From a gamma proteobacterium symbiont of Ctena orbiculata (lineage in GTDB: Bacteria; Pseudomonadota; Gammaproteobacteria; Chromatiales; Chromatiaceae), in NCBI GenBank assembly GCA_003094535.1, contig NATV01000082.1, positions 1-35,878 on the forward strand: DNA of 35,878 bases, written 5' to 3'. Each line of letters starts with the position of its first letter. Position 1 is the first letter of the stretch. The position numbers and the translations under genes were made by a program. The notes under the pieces are model-generated. The model worked only from the letters and a program-made list of their open reading frames with translations. It searched no databases and was not told where the DNA came from. This document shows positions 17,927 through 27,269 of the stretch, one piece after another.

Positions 17927-18778
17927 TTACTGACCGCCACCGAACTTGTGGACATAGACAGCTAGCTTCTTGATATCGTCTTCCGACAACCTGCCGCCGA
18001 ATGCCGGCATGACAGCCTCTCGTGATTTCGGCTCGGTGGCATCATTCACACCATATTTGATGGTGAATACGATGCTATCAAGTAGAGACTCACCTTCTGC
18101 AGGCGTGAAGCGGTAGATGCCATCGGTCAGATTTGCCGAGCCGAGGACAGCCATACCTTTTCCGTCCATACCATGACAGGCGATGCAGCCCTTCTGGGTA
18201 AAGTTGGGATCAGAGGTGGGATCACCTGCCTCAATGGCCTTTGCCAGGCTGTTGATTTCAGCGTCCGACAGGATCTTGCCATGTGCAGTCATGATGCCTT
18301 TACGGCCCATGGCGATGGTCTGCTGAATGGTGTCGATGCCACCGCCATAGAGCCAGTCATCGTCGGCGAGTACGGGATAGCCCGGACCGCCCTGTCCACC
18401 ACCGCCATGACAGGCGGCGCAGTTGTCACCAAAGAGCACCTTGGCTGAAGCCACGGCATATTGGGAAAGGCCCGGGGCCGCCAGGATATCCTTGGCCGAC
18501 ATGCCTTTGATCTGAGTCTCGAATTCGGCGCGTACCGCTTCCACCTCGTCGACACCCTTTTTGTACTCATCCATCTGAGTCCAGCCCATGATTCCCTTGT
18601 TTGACTCATGACCAACTGGCCACATGGGATAGAGGACACCATAAACTGCCCACCAGATCACCGATGCCCAGAAGGCCAACATCCACCAACGTGGAGGGGG
18701 ATTCGTCAACTCCCGGAGGTTGTCGTCCCACACATGTCCGGTGTTGTTTTCACCCGGGTAAGGATTGTTATCCGCCAT
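17927..18778 (-). CDS. ccoP: cbb3 oxidase subunit III, dihaem cytochrome c
   Basis: This 283-residue subunit passes electrons from soluble cytochrome c to CcoO/CcoN. It opens with the conserved WDDNLRELTNPPPRWW, has an N-terminal anchor (about 32-53), and two c-haem sites, CAACH at 120-124 and CIACH at 198-202. The axial Met candidates are in GIMTAHG and AVMPAFGG. ATG 18778 overlaps the ccoQ end by 11 bases, with GGAGAG four bases upstream, so translation is likely coupled. Confidence 0.97.
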   Translation of the reverse strand: MADNNPYPGENNTGHVWDDNLRELTNPPPRWWMLAFWASVIWWAVYGVLYPMWPVGHESNKGIMGWTQMDEYKKGVDEVEAVRAEFETQIKGMSAKDILAAPGLSQYAVASAKVLFGDNCAACHGGGGQGGPGYPVLADDDWLYGGGIDTIQQTIAMGRKGIMTAHGKILSDAEINSLAKAIEAGDPTSDPNFTQKGCIACHGMDGKGMAVLGSANLTDGIYRFTPAEGESLLDSIVFTIKYGVNDATEPKSREAVMPAFGGRLSEDDIKKLAVYVHKFGGGQ

Positions 18779-18980
18779 TTTTCTCTCCGCTATCTATTGC
18801 ATCATCATCCATCGGGATAAAGCGGTTCTTCTCCAGCTTGTCCCGATTTTTCGGACGTAAGGCGTAGAAATACACGCCTATCATGAGGAGGAAGGTGACC
18901 ACCGTCATGATCAGACCCACCCAATCACTGGTGGTCATAGCCTCCCAATCAGTATGAAAATAGTCTCTGAAACTACTCAC
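18768..18980 (-). CDS. ccoQ: cbb3 oxidase small subunit CcoQ
   Basis: This protein of about 70 residues starts at GTG 18980, inside the last codons of ccoO (8-base overlap), with AAGG six bases upstream. It reads [20 protein letters not shown], then a single helix ([21 protein letters not shown]) and [10 protein letters not shown], the CcoQ signature. CcoQ stabilises the interaction of CcoP with the CcoNO core. ATG at the MTTSDW position is a shorter alternative. It overlaps ccoP by 11 bases. Confidence 0.92.
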   Translation of the reverse strand: MSSFRDYFHTDWEAMTTSDWVGLIMTVVTFLLMIGVYFYALRPKNRDKLEKNRFIPMDDDAIDSGEKNGG

Positions 18981-19683
18981 GATAGACCTTGTTTTCGTCA
19001 AGCTTTGCCATGGTCCCCAAGACCTGCAGATATGCCACCATGGCATCCTCTTCGGTCTTACCCGCCAGTTCAGCATTGGCACTGGCGATGTCCTCATCGG
19101 TATAAGGGACACCCAGCAGTCTCATGACTTTGAAACGCGCTGCCATATCCTTGCCCTCGACCAGACTATCCTTCAGCCAGGGGTAGTTGGGCATGACAGA
19201 CTCAGGCACAACCGAGCGCGGAGCGCGCAGATGCTTGCGTTGCCAATCATCCGAGTATTTGCCACCGAGTCTGGCAAAGTCAGGACCGGTACGCTTGGAA
19301 CCCCACTGGAAGGGGTGGTCGTACATCGATTCTGAAGCCAGAGAGTAGTGGCCATAACGCTCTTTCTCATCGCGGAAAGGACGTACCATCTGCGAGTGAC
19401 AGGTATAGCAGCCTTCTCGCTGATAGATGTCGCGTCCTGCGAGCTCGAGAGCGGTGTAGGGGCGTACTCCATCGCCGGGTTTGTGGTCATGCAGAGTCTG
19501 ACCGGGTTGACGCTGCCAGACCAGTTCGGGTGCAGCATTATGCTCCATCGTGGTTTTCATGGTGAACAGCGGCACGATCTCGACGATACCGCCCACGGTG
19601 AGAGCCAAAGCCAGGATCAGCAGAAGCAACCATACGTTCTTCTCCATCTTCTCCTGGAAGCCAGTTGATTGGTTATCAGCCAT
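18973..19683 (-). CDS. ccoO: cbb3 oxidase subunit II, monohaem cytochrome c
   Basis: This 236-residue subunit has an N-terminal anchor (about 17-38) and one c-haem site, CYTCH at 92-96 in [15 protein letters not shown]. Downstream are [16 protein letters not shown]-like sequence and the Met-bearing VMPNYPWL. All are standard for CcoO. The ATG is preceded by GGGAGG at a normal distance. It lies 20 bases after ccoN and overlaps ccoQ. Confidence 0.97.
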   Translation of the reverse strand: MADNQSTGFQEKMEKNVWLLLLILALALTVGGIVEIVPLFTMKTTMEHNAAPELVWQRQPGQTLHDHKPGDGVRPYTALELAGRDIYQREGCYTCHSQMVRPFRDEKERYGHYSLASESMYDHPFQWGSKRTGPDFARLGGKYSDDWQRKHLRAPRSVVPESVMPNYPWLKDSLVEGKDMAARFKVMRLLGVPYTDEDIASANAELAGKTEEDAMVAYLQVLGTMAKLDENKVYRE

Positions 19684-19703
19684 TTTGCGAAACCTCCCTT
19701 GAA

Positions 19704-21137
19704 TTAAGCAGTTGCCGCAGCAGTACGGGCTTGCTGCAGGCTACCTTCACTGGATGCTTTGGCAACGGTCATGAGAACGTTGATCAGCATCATCAATGCA
19801 CCGAGCAGGAAGATCGCACCACCTACCGTACGCATGGCGTAGTAGGGATGCATGGCTTCAACAGATTCGGCGAAGGTGTAGGCCAGGGTGCCGTACTCAT
19901 CATAGGCACGCCACATCAGGCCCTGCATGATACCGGATACCCACATCGCGACGATGTAGATCACCGCACCGATGGTGGCTGTCCAGAAGTGAGCGTTGAT
20001 CAGCTTCATGGACCACATTTCGGTGTGGAAGGTACGCATCATCAAGTGGTAGATGGCGCCGATGGCAACCATCGCCACCCAACCCAGAGCACCGGAGTGG
20101 ACGTGACCCACGGTCCAGTCGGTGTAGTGGGAGAGCGCGTTGACAGTCTTCAACGACATGACCGGTCCTTCGAAGGTGGACATGGCATAGAAGGCCAGGG
20201 ACATGATCATGAAACGCAGGATGTAATCGGTGCGCAGTTTGTCCCATGCCCCGGAGAGGGTCATCATGCCGTTAACCGCACCACCCCAGGAGGGGATGAT
20301 CATCGCCAGAGAGACCGCGGCGCCAAGGGAGCCGGCCCAATCAGGAAGAGCGGTGTATTGCAGATGGTGGGAGCCCAGCCATACGTAGCCGAACATCAGC
20401 GCCCAGAAATGAACCACTGAGAGGCGGTAGGAGTAGACCGGACGACCGGCCTGCTTGGGTACGAAGTAATACATGATGCCAAGGAAGCCGGCTGTGAGGT
20501 AGAAGCCCACCGCATTATGTCCGTACCACCACTGAATCATCGCATCCTGAACGCCGGAGAAGGCTGAATAGGATTTGAACAGATCAACCGGGACAGCCAG
20601 GCTGTTGACCACATGGAGGTAGGTGATCATCACCATCATGCCGAGGAAAAACCAGTTGGAGACATAGATATGGGATGTCTTACGGGTTGCCAGGGTCATG
20701 ATGAAGTTGAAGGAGTAGACCAGCCATACCACGGCGATCGCCAGGTCGATGGGCCACTCCAGCTCGGCGTACTCCTTAGCGGTGGTGATGCCGAGAGGAA
20801 GGGTAATCACCGCGGAAACGATGATCAGATTCCAGCCCCAAAAGGTGAACCACGCCAGTTTGTCACTCCATAGCCGAACGCCGCAGGTGCGTTGAACGCT
20901 GTAGAACGATGTTGCCATCAGAGCACACCCGCCGAAGGCGAAGATGACAGCATTGGTGTGAAGCGGACGAAGACGCCCGAAGGTGATGTACGGTAGATCG
21001 AAGTTTAGAAACGGCCAGGCCAGTTCGGCGGCGATATATACGCCCACCAATGCGCCTACGACTAAGTAGACTACGGCCATGACGGTAAACCAGCGTACAA
21101 CTGCGAAGTTGTATTTCTGCTCGGCTGCGGCGTCCAT
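19704..21137 (-). CDS. ccoN: cbb3 oxidase catalytic subunit I
   Basis: This 477-residue haem-copper oxidase subunit of the C-type family reduces oxygen at a haem b3-CuB centre with high affinity. The expected ligands fall at canonical positions: H60 in RPLHTNAV and H347 near HVHSG for haems, H207 in GHNAVGF plus H257 and H258 in SHHLQY for CuB, H345 also in the HVH motif, and Y251, the cross-linked tyrosine of C-type enzymes. The ATG is preceded by a strong GAGGGGGG. A 400-base leader with an Fnr box lies upstream. It heads a leftward operon. Confidence 0.98.
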   Translation of the reverse strand: MDAAAEQKYNFAVVRWFTVMAVVYLVVGALVGVYIAAELAWPFLNFDLPYITFGRLRPLHTNAVIFAFGGCALMATSFYSVQRTCGVRLWSDKLAWFTFWGWNLIIVSAVITLPLGITTAKEYAELEWPIDLAIAVVWLVYSFNFIMTLATRKTSHIYVSNWFFLGMMVMITYLHVVNSLAVPVDLFKSYSAFSGVQDAMIQWWYGHNAVGFYLTAGFLGIMYYFVPKQAGRPVYSYRLSVVHFWALMFGYVWLGSHHLQYTALPDWAGSLGAAVSLAMIIPSWGGAVNGMMTLSGAWDKLRTDYILRFMIMSLAFYAMSTFEGPVMSLKTVNALSHYTDWTVGHVHSGALGWVAMVAIGAIYHLMMRTFHTEMWSMKLINAHFWTATIGAVIYIVAMWVSGIMQGLMWRAYDEYGTLAYTFAESVEAMHPYYAMRTVGGAIFLLGALMMLINVLMTVAKASSEGSLQQARTAAATA

Positions 21138-21236
21138 GAACCCCCCTCATTAAGACTAAAATTGAACAAGACTTTAAAACTGACTTTTATGAAAAGTCCA
21201 AACCACCCCAACTGTGTGAAATGACACAATTGCAGC

Positions 21237-21250
21237 GTGACATATATCAC
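21237..21250. promoter_or_regulatory. Second Fnr/Crp-like dyad upstream of ccoN
   Basis: GTGAC-ATAT-ATCAC is a palindromic Fnr/Crp-type element centred about 106 bases before the ccoN start and 118 bases from the better Fnr box. The outer bases differ from the Fnr consensus, so a different Crp/Fnr-family regulator could use it. A further dyad, TGTGTGAAATGACACA, lies at 21213-21228. Confidence 0.4.
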
Positions 21251-21354
21251 TCTTAAATGGCCCAGATGTCAATACAAACATTAGAAAAATCTAATAGCAG
21301 GCAAGATACATAACATATTGAAATATATAGATAATTACAGACTCACCACGTTAA

Positions 21355-21368
21355 TTGACATAGATCAA
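21355..21368 (-). promoter_or_regulatory. Fnr box in the ccoN leader
   Basis: On the minus strand the site reads TTGAT-CTAT-GTCAA, one base off the Fnr consensus TTGATNNNNATCAA. About 21 bases further toward ccoN is an AT-rich run (TATCTATATA) that could serve as a -10 element, so a class II activation geometry is plausible. The box is about 220 bases before the ccoN start. Apart from these sites and a dyad at 21491-21506 (ATCGATA-AA-TATCGAT), I see no gene in 21138-21537. Confidence 0.65.
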
Positions 21369-21537
21369 CGAAAGTTAAAAAAACAGTTTCTCTACGAATA
21401 AGGTGGACATGGTTTATAAGAATTGGTCTGTTTAGCACAATCATTGGCTTGGAGGAGCCTTTGCTTGACGACTCATGAACAGTCAGGGGGATCGATAAAT
21501 ATCGATTTTCTTTATAGACCCATAAGAGACAAAACGA

Positions 21538-22281
21538 TCAACTGCATGTCGCGACTTGACGCAACCCCTTTTCATCGAGCAGTGTCAGGCTCTGTTTGCG
21601 GAGTTTGATCAAGCCCGTTTTTTGAAACCTTGTGAGCCCACGGCTTATCGTCTCCCGCGCGAGTCCGAGGTAGCTCGCCATGTCACTTCTCGACATGCTC
21701 AAGTTGAGCTGTTTCCCCCCCAAGCCGCGTATCGAGGCTCGAAGCGAGAGCGAGAGAATGAAGGCGGCCAGCCGCTGATCCGCGTTTTGCCGTATCAGCG
21801 ATGCGGTGAGCCTGTGATTCAGCGCCACTTCCTGCCCCAGCATCTCGATCAGCGCCTGTTGTACGGCCGCTAGGGGACGTCCGCTCTCCTGCAGCCGGGC
21901 GATCTCCAGTACGCATACCCTGCTGGTCTCGAGTGCCCGTACCGAGTGGGTATAGTAGCGGTTGGCCATGCCTTCGGCTCCAATCAGATCCCCCGGCAGA
22001 TAGAACCCGACAACACGCTCATTGCGGTTGAGATCCGGGACCGTGGCCTTGAAGGATCCCGATTTCACAGCGTAGACGGCTGTAAATGGCTGCTCGACAT
22101 GGAACAGTTGCTCGCCCTTCGTTACCGGTTGCCTTCTGAGCAGAATCCCCGGCGGCACCCCGCTGCCCGGTTCGGCATAGTCCAGAACCTGACACATGGG
22201 ATCGAGGCCGCACTCTCTGCATGCCACCTCCAGCAGGCGCTCACCATTGTAACTGTCTGTTAAGCAGCAGGATTTTAACAC
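21538..22281 (-). CDS. fnr: Fnr/Anr oxygen-sensing transcription regulator
   Basis: This 247-residue Crp/Fnr protein carries all four cysteines expected to hold an oxygen-labile [4Fe-4S] cluster: C21, C24 and C30 (CxxCxxxxxC) near the N-terminus and C123 in SRVCVLE. The cyclic-nucleotide-like sensor domain is followed by a helix-turn-helix ending LARETISRGLTRF, whose E, S and R match the Fnr recognition helix. TTGAT-type boxes are therefore its predicted targets, and one precedes ccoN directly downstream. The start is taken as GTG 22281, but no good ribosome binding site is seen, so the first few residues are uncertain. Confidence 0.95.
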   Translation of the reverse strand: MLKSCCLTDSYNGERLLEVACRECGLDPMCQVLDYAEPGSGVPPGILLRRQPVTKGEQLFHVEQPFTAVYAVKSGSFKATVPDLNRNERVVGFYLPGDLIGAEGMANRYYTHSVRALETSRVCVLEIARLQESGRPLAAVQQALIEMLGQEVALNHRLTASLIRQNADQRLAAFILSLSLRASIRGLGGKQLNLSMSRSDMASYLGLARETISRGLTRFQKTGLIKLRKQSLTLLDEKGLRQVATCS

Positions 22282-22332
22282 TGTTCAGTGGTTGCCGGGT
22301 GTAGCGAGAGTACCACCCACCCGAGGGTGTAA

Positions 22333-23343
22333 TCACTTGAAAATCGACTCCACGGAGAAGCCGTCCCTCTCTAGGATATCACGTAGGCGTCTGAGTGCGT
22401 CCATCTGAATCTGCCTGACCCGTTCACGGGTGACACCGAGTTCGTTAGCCACTTGTTCAAGGGTGGAATTTTCATAGCCGTGGAGGCCGAAGCGACGCTC
22501 AACCACTTCCCGCTGCTTATCATTGAGCTTACTCAGCCAGCGGTCGAGATTGGCATTCAGGCCATCGTTCTGAATGTCCACCGTAGGATCCATGCTCTTC
22601 TCATCGGCGATGGTATCAAGCAGGGGCTTGTCGGCATCCTTACCGAAGGGTGTATCCACCGAGGTCACGCGCTCATTGAGCCCCAACATCCGCTTGACCT
22701 CGTCGATAGGTCTGTCCAACAGATCGGCGATCTCCTCGGAACTGGGTTCGTGATCGAGGGTTTGCGCAAGTTTTCGCGCCGCTCGCAGATAGACATTGAT
22801 CTCTTTGACCACATGAATCGGAAGACGGATCGTACGTGTCTGATTCATGATCGCCCGTTCGATGGTCTGTCGGATCCACCAGGTGGCGTAGGTTGAAAAA
22901 CGAAAGCCGCGTTCCGGATCGAACTTCTCCACCGCCCGGATCAGTCCCAGGTTCCCCTCCTCGATAAGATCGAGCAGCGCAAGGCCGCGATTCATATAGC
23001 GACGGGCGATCTTCACTACGAGGCGGAGATTACTCTCGATCATACGCTGCCTCGCGGACTGATCGCCTTTTTGCGCGAGCCTTGCGTAGTGGACCTCCTC
23101 TTCCGCGGTCAGCAGCTTCGATATCCCTATCTCATTGAGATAGAGCCGCGTGGCATCCATCTGTGCATCCCCCGGCTCGGGAGATTTGAGCTTCAGGACA
23201 TCACCGATATCATCGTTGGTTTTCTCCTCTACGATCTCTTCACTCTCGACCTCTTGCTCCGACAGGATGACTCCCTCATCCGCGAGATCGTCAATGAGCG
23301 GACTATCATCCGATTCATCAGGCTCTTCAGGACTTTTACTCAT
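22333..23343 (-). CDS. rpoS: RNA polymerase sigma factor RpoS
   Basis: This 336-residue group 2 sigma-70 factor carries an acidic N-terminal extension, then [11 protein letters not shown] (region 1.2), [37 protein letters not shown] and [19 protein letters not shown] (region 2), region 3, and region 4 with [19 protein letters not shown]. Its place right after nlpD identifies it as rpoS, the stationary-phase/general-stress sigma factor. ATG 23343 has GGAG seven bases upstream. By analogy its promoter would lie within nlpD. Confidence 0.96.
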   Translation of the reverse strand: MSKSPEEPDESDDSPLIDDLADEGVILSEQEVESEEIVEEKTNDDIGDVLKLKSPEPGDAQMDATRLYLNEIGISKLLTAEEEVHYARLAQKGDQSARQRMIESNLRLVVKIARRYMNRGLALLDLIEEGNLGLIRAVEKFDPERGFRFSTYATWWIRQTIERAIMNQTRTIRLPIHVVKEINVYLRAARKLAQTLDHEPSSEEIADLLDRPIDEVKRMLGLNERVTSVDTPFGKDADKPLLDTIADEKSMDPTVDIQNDGLNANLDRWLSKLNDKQREVVERRFGLHGYENSTLEQVANELGVTRERVRQIQMDALRRLRDILERDGFSVESIFK

Positions 23344-23466
23344 CTCACATCTCCATCAACGAGGACATGCATTGACATCAAGCCGATCAGGGTCGTTGTT
23401 GCTCCCGAGCCGGCCCTCGGCATGTGCCTCAATCACCCTTGTAAAGTGGGGTGGACATCTTATTAT

Positions 23467-24453
23467 CTATCTTCTTGGCAGCAGCGGAAGTGGGTTGATT
23501 GGCTTACCCTGCCTCCTCACTTCAAAGTGGAGCATCGGCTGGCCGCCACTATTCGCCGTACCCATATGCGCCACTATATCGCCTTTGGTCAGTTTATCAC
23601 CCTCTTTTACCAGCAGTTTACGATTGTATCCATAGGCACTCAGAAATCCCTGGTCATGTTTGATGATAACGAGGTTGCCGTACCCGACCAATCCCCCGCC
23701 CGCATAGACCACCTTTCCCGCCTCCGCGGCCTTTATGGGCTGACCAATACTACCCTGAATTCTGATCCCTTTTCGGTGTTGATCCAATTTCGAAAAGGTC
23801 TGCACCACTCTACCTTTGGTCGGCCATGCCCAGCTTAACTTGACGCTTTTTTTCACGGCTTCCGGCTTCGCAGCGGTTACCCGCTTCAACGGCTTAGTCT
23901 GCGTCTTCGCCGTCATTGTGACAGGCTTTGCAGGCGGCGGTTTGGAACTGGGTGTCAGTTTTGTCCTAGGCGGTGCCTGTTGCGCCGGTAGCGGATAGCG
24001 GACCTCCCTGCCCTGCCTTGTCACCGGCGGTTTCAGGCGCAGCCGCTGTCCGGGATAGATGGCGTATTCCGGGCTCTTGATCCCGTTCCAGGCCGCCAAT
24101 AGCTGATACGAGAGATCGTGCCGCCATGCGATGGAAAAGAGGGTGTCCCCGGCCTGTACCAGGTAGTAGGTACGGGATCTCTCGCCCTTGACCACCCGCT
24201 TCTGGCCCTGCCCCCCCGGCTTGGTAGCCACCCGCTCCTCGGAACCCGGAACCGGCGTCCGGTTGTAGACGGGGGCACTGCCTCTCGATGAACAGGCGGT
24301 CATATAGAACAGCATGCCCGGTAGCAGCATGAGACCCAGAGATCCCAGCAGCAATCTACGGAGTCGGCTTCTGACAGGCAGAGTTATGATACCTAACCCC
24401 CTGACTACTTTAGATAAATAATGAGCACTAAAAAAACGACCACCAAGATCCAT
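23467..24453 (-). CDS. nlpD: NlpD-type murein hydrolase activator
   Basis: The protein has a signal peptide ending in a lipobox (MTAC, C54 of the maximal frame), a LysM domain (about 96-140, YYLVQAGDTLFSIAW), a Pro/Lys-rich linker, and an M23/LytM domain (about 208-325). Metal-binding residues are missing: the expected Asp is Arg in KGIRIQG, and the HxH histidine is Tyr in SAYGYN. It is therefore a non-catalytic activator like NlpD/EnvC. The start is uncertain. ATG 24453 lies inside yqaA and leaves an unusually long N-region; an AGGGGG at about 24398-24403 precedes only ATC, ATA or CTG codons. It sits upstream of rpoS as expected. Confidence 0.9.
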   Translation of the reverse strand: MDLGGRFFSAHYLSKVVRGLGIITLPVRSRLRRLLLGSLGLMLLPGMLFYMTACSSRGSAPVYNRTPVPGSEERVATKPGGQGQKRVVKGERSRTYYLVQAGDTLFSIAWRHDLSYQLLAAWNGIKSPEYAIYPGQRLRLKPPVTRQGREVRYPLPAQQAPPRTKLTPSSKPPPAKPVTMTAKTQTKPLKRVTAAKPEAVKKSVKLSWAWPTKGRVVQTFSKLDQHRKGIRIQGSIGQPIKAAEAGKVVYAGGGLVGYGNLVIIKHDQGFLSAYGYNRKLLVKEGDKLTKGDIVAHMGTANSGGQPMLHFEVRRQGKPINPLPLLPRR

Positions 24454-24980
24454 CCGAGGCGATCCACATAGCGGTGGAGCGCCCTCTCCATGCGCTCACC
24501 CCCCCATGACATCAGTGCCGCCACCAGAAAAAAGCGCGCCCCGCGTCCAATCGTGGAGGCAACCACAAAGGGCAGGAACGCCATGCCTATGACCCCGGCG
24601 GTAATCGTGAAGATCTTGTAGGGGATTGGCGAGAAACCGGCCAGGAATACTGCCCAGAATCCCCACCTGCCGAACCACTCCTTGGCAGACAAATAACCCT
24701 CCCAGTATCCCCAACTATGAAGCCAGGGCTCTATCAGATCGAACGCATACAAACCGATGAGATAACCGAGCATGCCGCCAAACACCGAAGCCAGGGTAGT
24801 CAATCCTGCGAAATACCAAGCCTGTTTCGGCTTCGCCATGCTCATTGGCGCCAGCATCACATCGGGGGGGATGGGAAAGAAGGAGGATTCGGCGAAGCTG
24901 AGTCCCGCAAGATAGGCAGGGGCGTGGGGATGACGGGACCATTGCATGGTACGGGCATAGAGCGATGAAAAGAGACGCAT
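24405..24980 (-). CDS. yqaA: YqaA family membrane protein (SNARE-associated/DedA-like)
   Basis: This 191-residue membrane protein has the DedA/VTT-like layout: ESSFFPIPPDVMLAP near the N-terminus, several helices, a re-entrant-type segment FLAGFSPIPYKIFTITAG, and TIGRGARFF. The family is related to lipid-transporting DedA proteins, but YqaA's own substrate is not established. Its ATG overlaps the pcm stop by one base (TGATG), and its end overlaps the maximal nlpD frame. The pcm-yqaA-nlpD-rpoS order is conserved in many gammaproteobacteria. Confidence 0.93.
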   Translation of the reverse strand: MRLFSSLYARTMQWSRHPHAPAYLAGLSFAESSFFPIPPDVMLAPMSMAKPKQAWYFAGLTTLASVFGGMLGYLIGLYAFDLIEPWLHSWGYWEGYLSAKEWFGRWGFWAVFLAGFSPIPYKIFTITAGVIGMAFLPFVVASTIGRGARFFLVAALMSWGGERMERALHRYVDRLGWILVVVFLVLIIYLK

Positions 24981-25612
24981 CAGGCCATCCCACCCATCAA
25001 AGGTACGAAATTCGCTGATTCCAGGCGCTCCTGGTGAAAACCGTCGTTACGCCTCGTAATCCTTACCATGACCTGTCCTTTATGATTCTGGATCGGTATC
25101 ACCAAGCGGCCTCCCACCGCCAATTGCTCAACCAACGTTTGTGGCAATCCCATCGGTGCGGCAGTCACCAGTATGCCATCGAAAGGGGCATATTCAGGCA
25201 GGCCGATACCGCCATCACTATGCTTGAGACGGATATTACGCAGACCAAGTTCCCGGAACCTGAGGCGAGCCTGATCGAGCAGTGCCGAGATCCGTTCAAC
25301 GCTGTACACCCGTCGCACCAGTTGCGCCAGGATGGCGCACTGATAACCGGAGCCGGTACCAATTTCCAACACCATCTCCGGAATCCCGCCTTCAATCAAT
25401 GCCTCGGTCATGCGAGCCACGGTATAGGGTTGCGAGATGGTTTGACCATGACCAATGGGAAGGGCCGTCTCTTCGTAGGCGCGACTGGCCAGCGCCTCGT
25501 CGACAAAGATATGCCGCGGGGTGTTTCGCATCGCTTCAAGCACGGCGGTGCTGTGAATCCCCTTTTTGCGCAGGCGTTCTATCAAACGCTCCCGGGTACG
25601 CTGGGAGGTCAT
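24980..25612 (-). CDS. pcm: Protein-L-isoaspartate O-methyltransferase
   Basis: This 210-residue enzyme methylates L-isoaspartyl residues from damaged proteins using S-adenosylmethionine, which starts their repair. [17 protein letters not shown] is the substrate-site signature, [11 protein letters not shown] binds SAM, and [10 protein letters not shown] is the third family motif. I use ATG 25612 because AAGGG stands about seven bases upstream and it aligns with the E. coli N-terminus. ATG 25639, two bases after the surE stop, would add nine residues. The frame is open further back into surE. It overlaps yqaA by one base. Confidence 0.95.
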   Translation of the reverse strand: MTSQRTRERLIERLRKKGIHSTAVLEAMRNTPRHIFVDEALASRAYEETALPIGHGQTISQPYTVARMTEALIEGGIPEMVLEIGTGSGYQCAILAQLVRRVYSVERISALLDQARLRFRELGLRNIRLKHSDGGIGLPEYAPFDGILVTAAPMGLPQTLVEQLAVGGRLVIPIQNHKGQVMVRITRRNDGFHQERLESANFVPLMGGMA

Positions 25613-25641
25613 GCCGATCCCTTGATGCTCGGGACGCATGA

Positions 25642-26385
25642 TCACTGTTCGAGCCACTCGCTGACTGTCTGCAGTGCGCTGTGTCGGGTCAGATCGACCT
25701 GCAGTGGCGTCACTGAGACAAATCCCTGCCTTACCGTGTAAAAATCGGTACCCGGCCCGGCATCCTGCTCGGCGCCCGCGGGACCCACCCAATAGATGGT
25801 CCTTCCCCGCGGATCGCGTGCCTCTATAACAGGCTCCGCCTTGTGGCGGTGACCCAGGCGCGTGGAGCGTACCCCCTGTAACTGTTGGTAGGGTAGATCC
25901 GGTACATTGACATTCAGTATGACATTCTCCGAAAGCGGAAAGCGCAGCAGTCGCGTGACCAGTTCCTGAGCAACCCGGCCACCTGTTTCCAAGTGTTGCG
26001 GATCATGGGAGTTCATCGATACGGCAATGGCGGGAAATCCCAGAAAACGTCCCTCGGTGGCAGCTGCCACTGTTCCCGAATAGAGCACATCGTCTCCCAT
26101 GTTCGGCCCTGCGTTGATGCCTGAGACAACCAGGTCCGGCTCTTCGTCGAGGAGCCCCGTGATCGCCAGATGGACACAGTCGGTGGGTGTGCCATCCACC
26201 CGGATAAAGCCGTTTTCCATGGTCCGGGCGCGCAGCGGATTGACCAGGGTCAGCGAGTTGCTGGCGCCGCTGCGGTCCTGATCCGGGGCCACCACCGCGA
26301 TATCGCCTAGCGCCGACAACCGGTCGGCCAGTATCCGCAGACCAGGAGCCTGATACCCGTCGTCGTTGCTGAGGAGGATTTTCAT
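25642..26385 (-). CDS. surE: 5'/3'-nucleotidase SurE
   Basis: This 247-residue phosphatase hydrolyses nucleoside monophosphates and, in some bacteria, short polyphosphate. It opens [15 protein letters not shown] with the metal-binding D8 and D9, then [11 protein letters not shown], and [23 protein letters not shown], all SurE signatures. The frame is open upstream to 26472, but ATG 26385 starts the family sequence exactly. Its ribosome binding site is weak. It heads the surE-pcm-yqaA-nlpD-rpoS block and diverges from the Smr gene. Confidence 0.96.
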   Translation of the reverse strand: MKILLSNDDGYQAPGLRILADRLSALGDIAVVAPDQDRSGASNSLTLVNPLRARTMENGFIRVDGTPTDCVHLAITGLLDEEPDLVVSGINAGPNMGDDVLYSGTVAAATEGRFLGFPAIAVSMNSHDPQHLETGGRVAQELVTRLLRFPLSENVILNVNVPDLPYQQLQGVRSTRLGHRHKAEPVIEARDPRGRTIYWVGPAGAEQDAGPGTDFYTVRQGFVSVTPLQVDLTRHSALQTVSEWLEQ

Positions 26386-26443
26386 ACCGGGCACAATATA
26401 CTGGAAAGTCACTGCCTTCTCACCCCTCGTCTGCATAGGCTGA

Positions 26444-26472
26444 TTGAGATTCCCAGCGCCAGCCCATACCAT
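26444..26472 (+). promoter_or_regulatory. Possible promoter of the Smr gene
   Basis: TTGAGA and TACCAT are separated by 17 bases and lie 30 bases before the ATG. The -35 matches consensus at five of six positions and the -10 at four of six. Confidence 0.35.
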
Positions 26473-26502
26473 GGTTACAAAGATCTGCAGGGTTTATGAA
26501 AA

Positions 26503-27048
26503 ATGGGTGACGACGAAAAGAAAGCTGAAGACAACATGCTGTTTTTCGCGGCATTCGATGATGTGAAGCCGATAAAGCAGCAGCGTGCCGAGCCCTACCG
26601 CCGCAGACTGCCGCCGAAACCGTTGAATCTACCGGTAGGTGATGAGGGGGAGGTTGAGCGGGATCACTACTCCGATCAGGAAATCGAGACCGGCGAGGTG
26701 CTCGATTTCGCACGCCCCGGTGTACAGCTGCGCCTGATGCACGATCTGCGTCGCGGTTACCTGGAGGTAGGCGCCGAACTCGACCTGCATGGCTTGACCG
26801 TGCGCCATGCCCGGGTGGATCTGAACCGCTTTCTCAAGGCGTGTCAGCAGCGGGATATCCGTTGTCTGCGCATCATCCATGGAAAAGGCTATCGTTCCGA
26901 GGGGAAACAACCGATTCTCAAGCAAAAACTCAATCTATGGCTGAGACAGCGGGATGAAATCCTCGCCTTTACCTCCGCTACCCGCCGGGACGGCGGTACC
27001 GGTGCTGTCTATGTACTGCTGCGTAATCCAAGAAAGAGCCGTCTCTAG
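26503..27048 (+). CDS. Smr domain protein (SmrA/SmrB-like endonuclease)
   Basis: This 181-residue protein has a charged, probably flexible N-terminal part with a basic RRRLPPKP stretch and a C-terminal Smr domain (about 90-178). The two Smr signatures are present: ELDLHGLTV (LDLHG at 93-97) and RIIHGKGYRSEG (HGKG at 126-129). Stand-alone Smr proteins of this size are nickases or ribosome-linked RNA endonucleases. Gammaproteobacterial SmrB acts in rescue of collided ribosomes, while SmrA is less understood; I cannot decide between them from sequence alone. It is divergently arranged with surE. Confidence 0.88.
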   Translation: MGDDEKKAEDNMLFFAAFDDVKPIKQQRAEPYRRRLPPKPLNLPVGDEGEVERDHYSDQEIETGEVLDFARPGVQLRLMHDLRRGYLEVGAELDLHGLTVRHARVDLNRFLKACQQRDIRCLRIIHGKGYRSEGKQPILKQKLNLWLRQRDEILAFTSATRRDGGTGAVYVLLRNPRKSRL

Positions 27049-27092
27049 GCAGATCCAGATTAATCGAATGTTACCGATCGATAGCCTAAGCG

Positions 27093-27120
27093 TTGCAAAT
27101 CAGTCTATACCCAGTAAAAT
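27093..27120 (+). promoter_or_regulatory. Possible promoter of the MoxR/VWA gene set
   Basis: TTGCAA and TAAAAT are spaced 16 bases apart, about 150 bases before the first gene. A small dyad (CCGTCG-cagc-CGACGG) follows in the leader. The match is moderate. Confidence 0.3.
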
Positions 27121-27269
27121 ACTTGGTTATTGAGTCAGCAGTACAAGCACCATCCGTCGCAGCCGACGGACTTTCCCCTGAGCGACTTGACTGCCCATGG
27201 CCTCTAGGGCCAATTGGATTAGTGTTAACAGGCCTTTAGTCTATCGATGTATGAGAGAGGAGATCTGTT

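Noticed and set aside
19665-20420. 251-residue frame on the plus strand opposite ccoN
   Set aside because: It is a His/Gly/Asp-rich antisense frame across conserved ccoN sequence, with no ribosome binding site or family resemblance.
23071-23838. 255-residue plus-strand frame across the rpoS-nlpD junction
   Set aside because: It spans parts of two clear minus-strand genes and matches no family.
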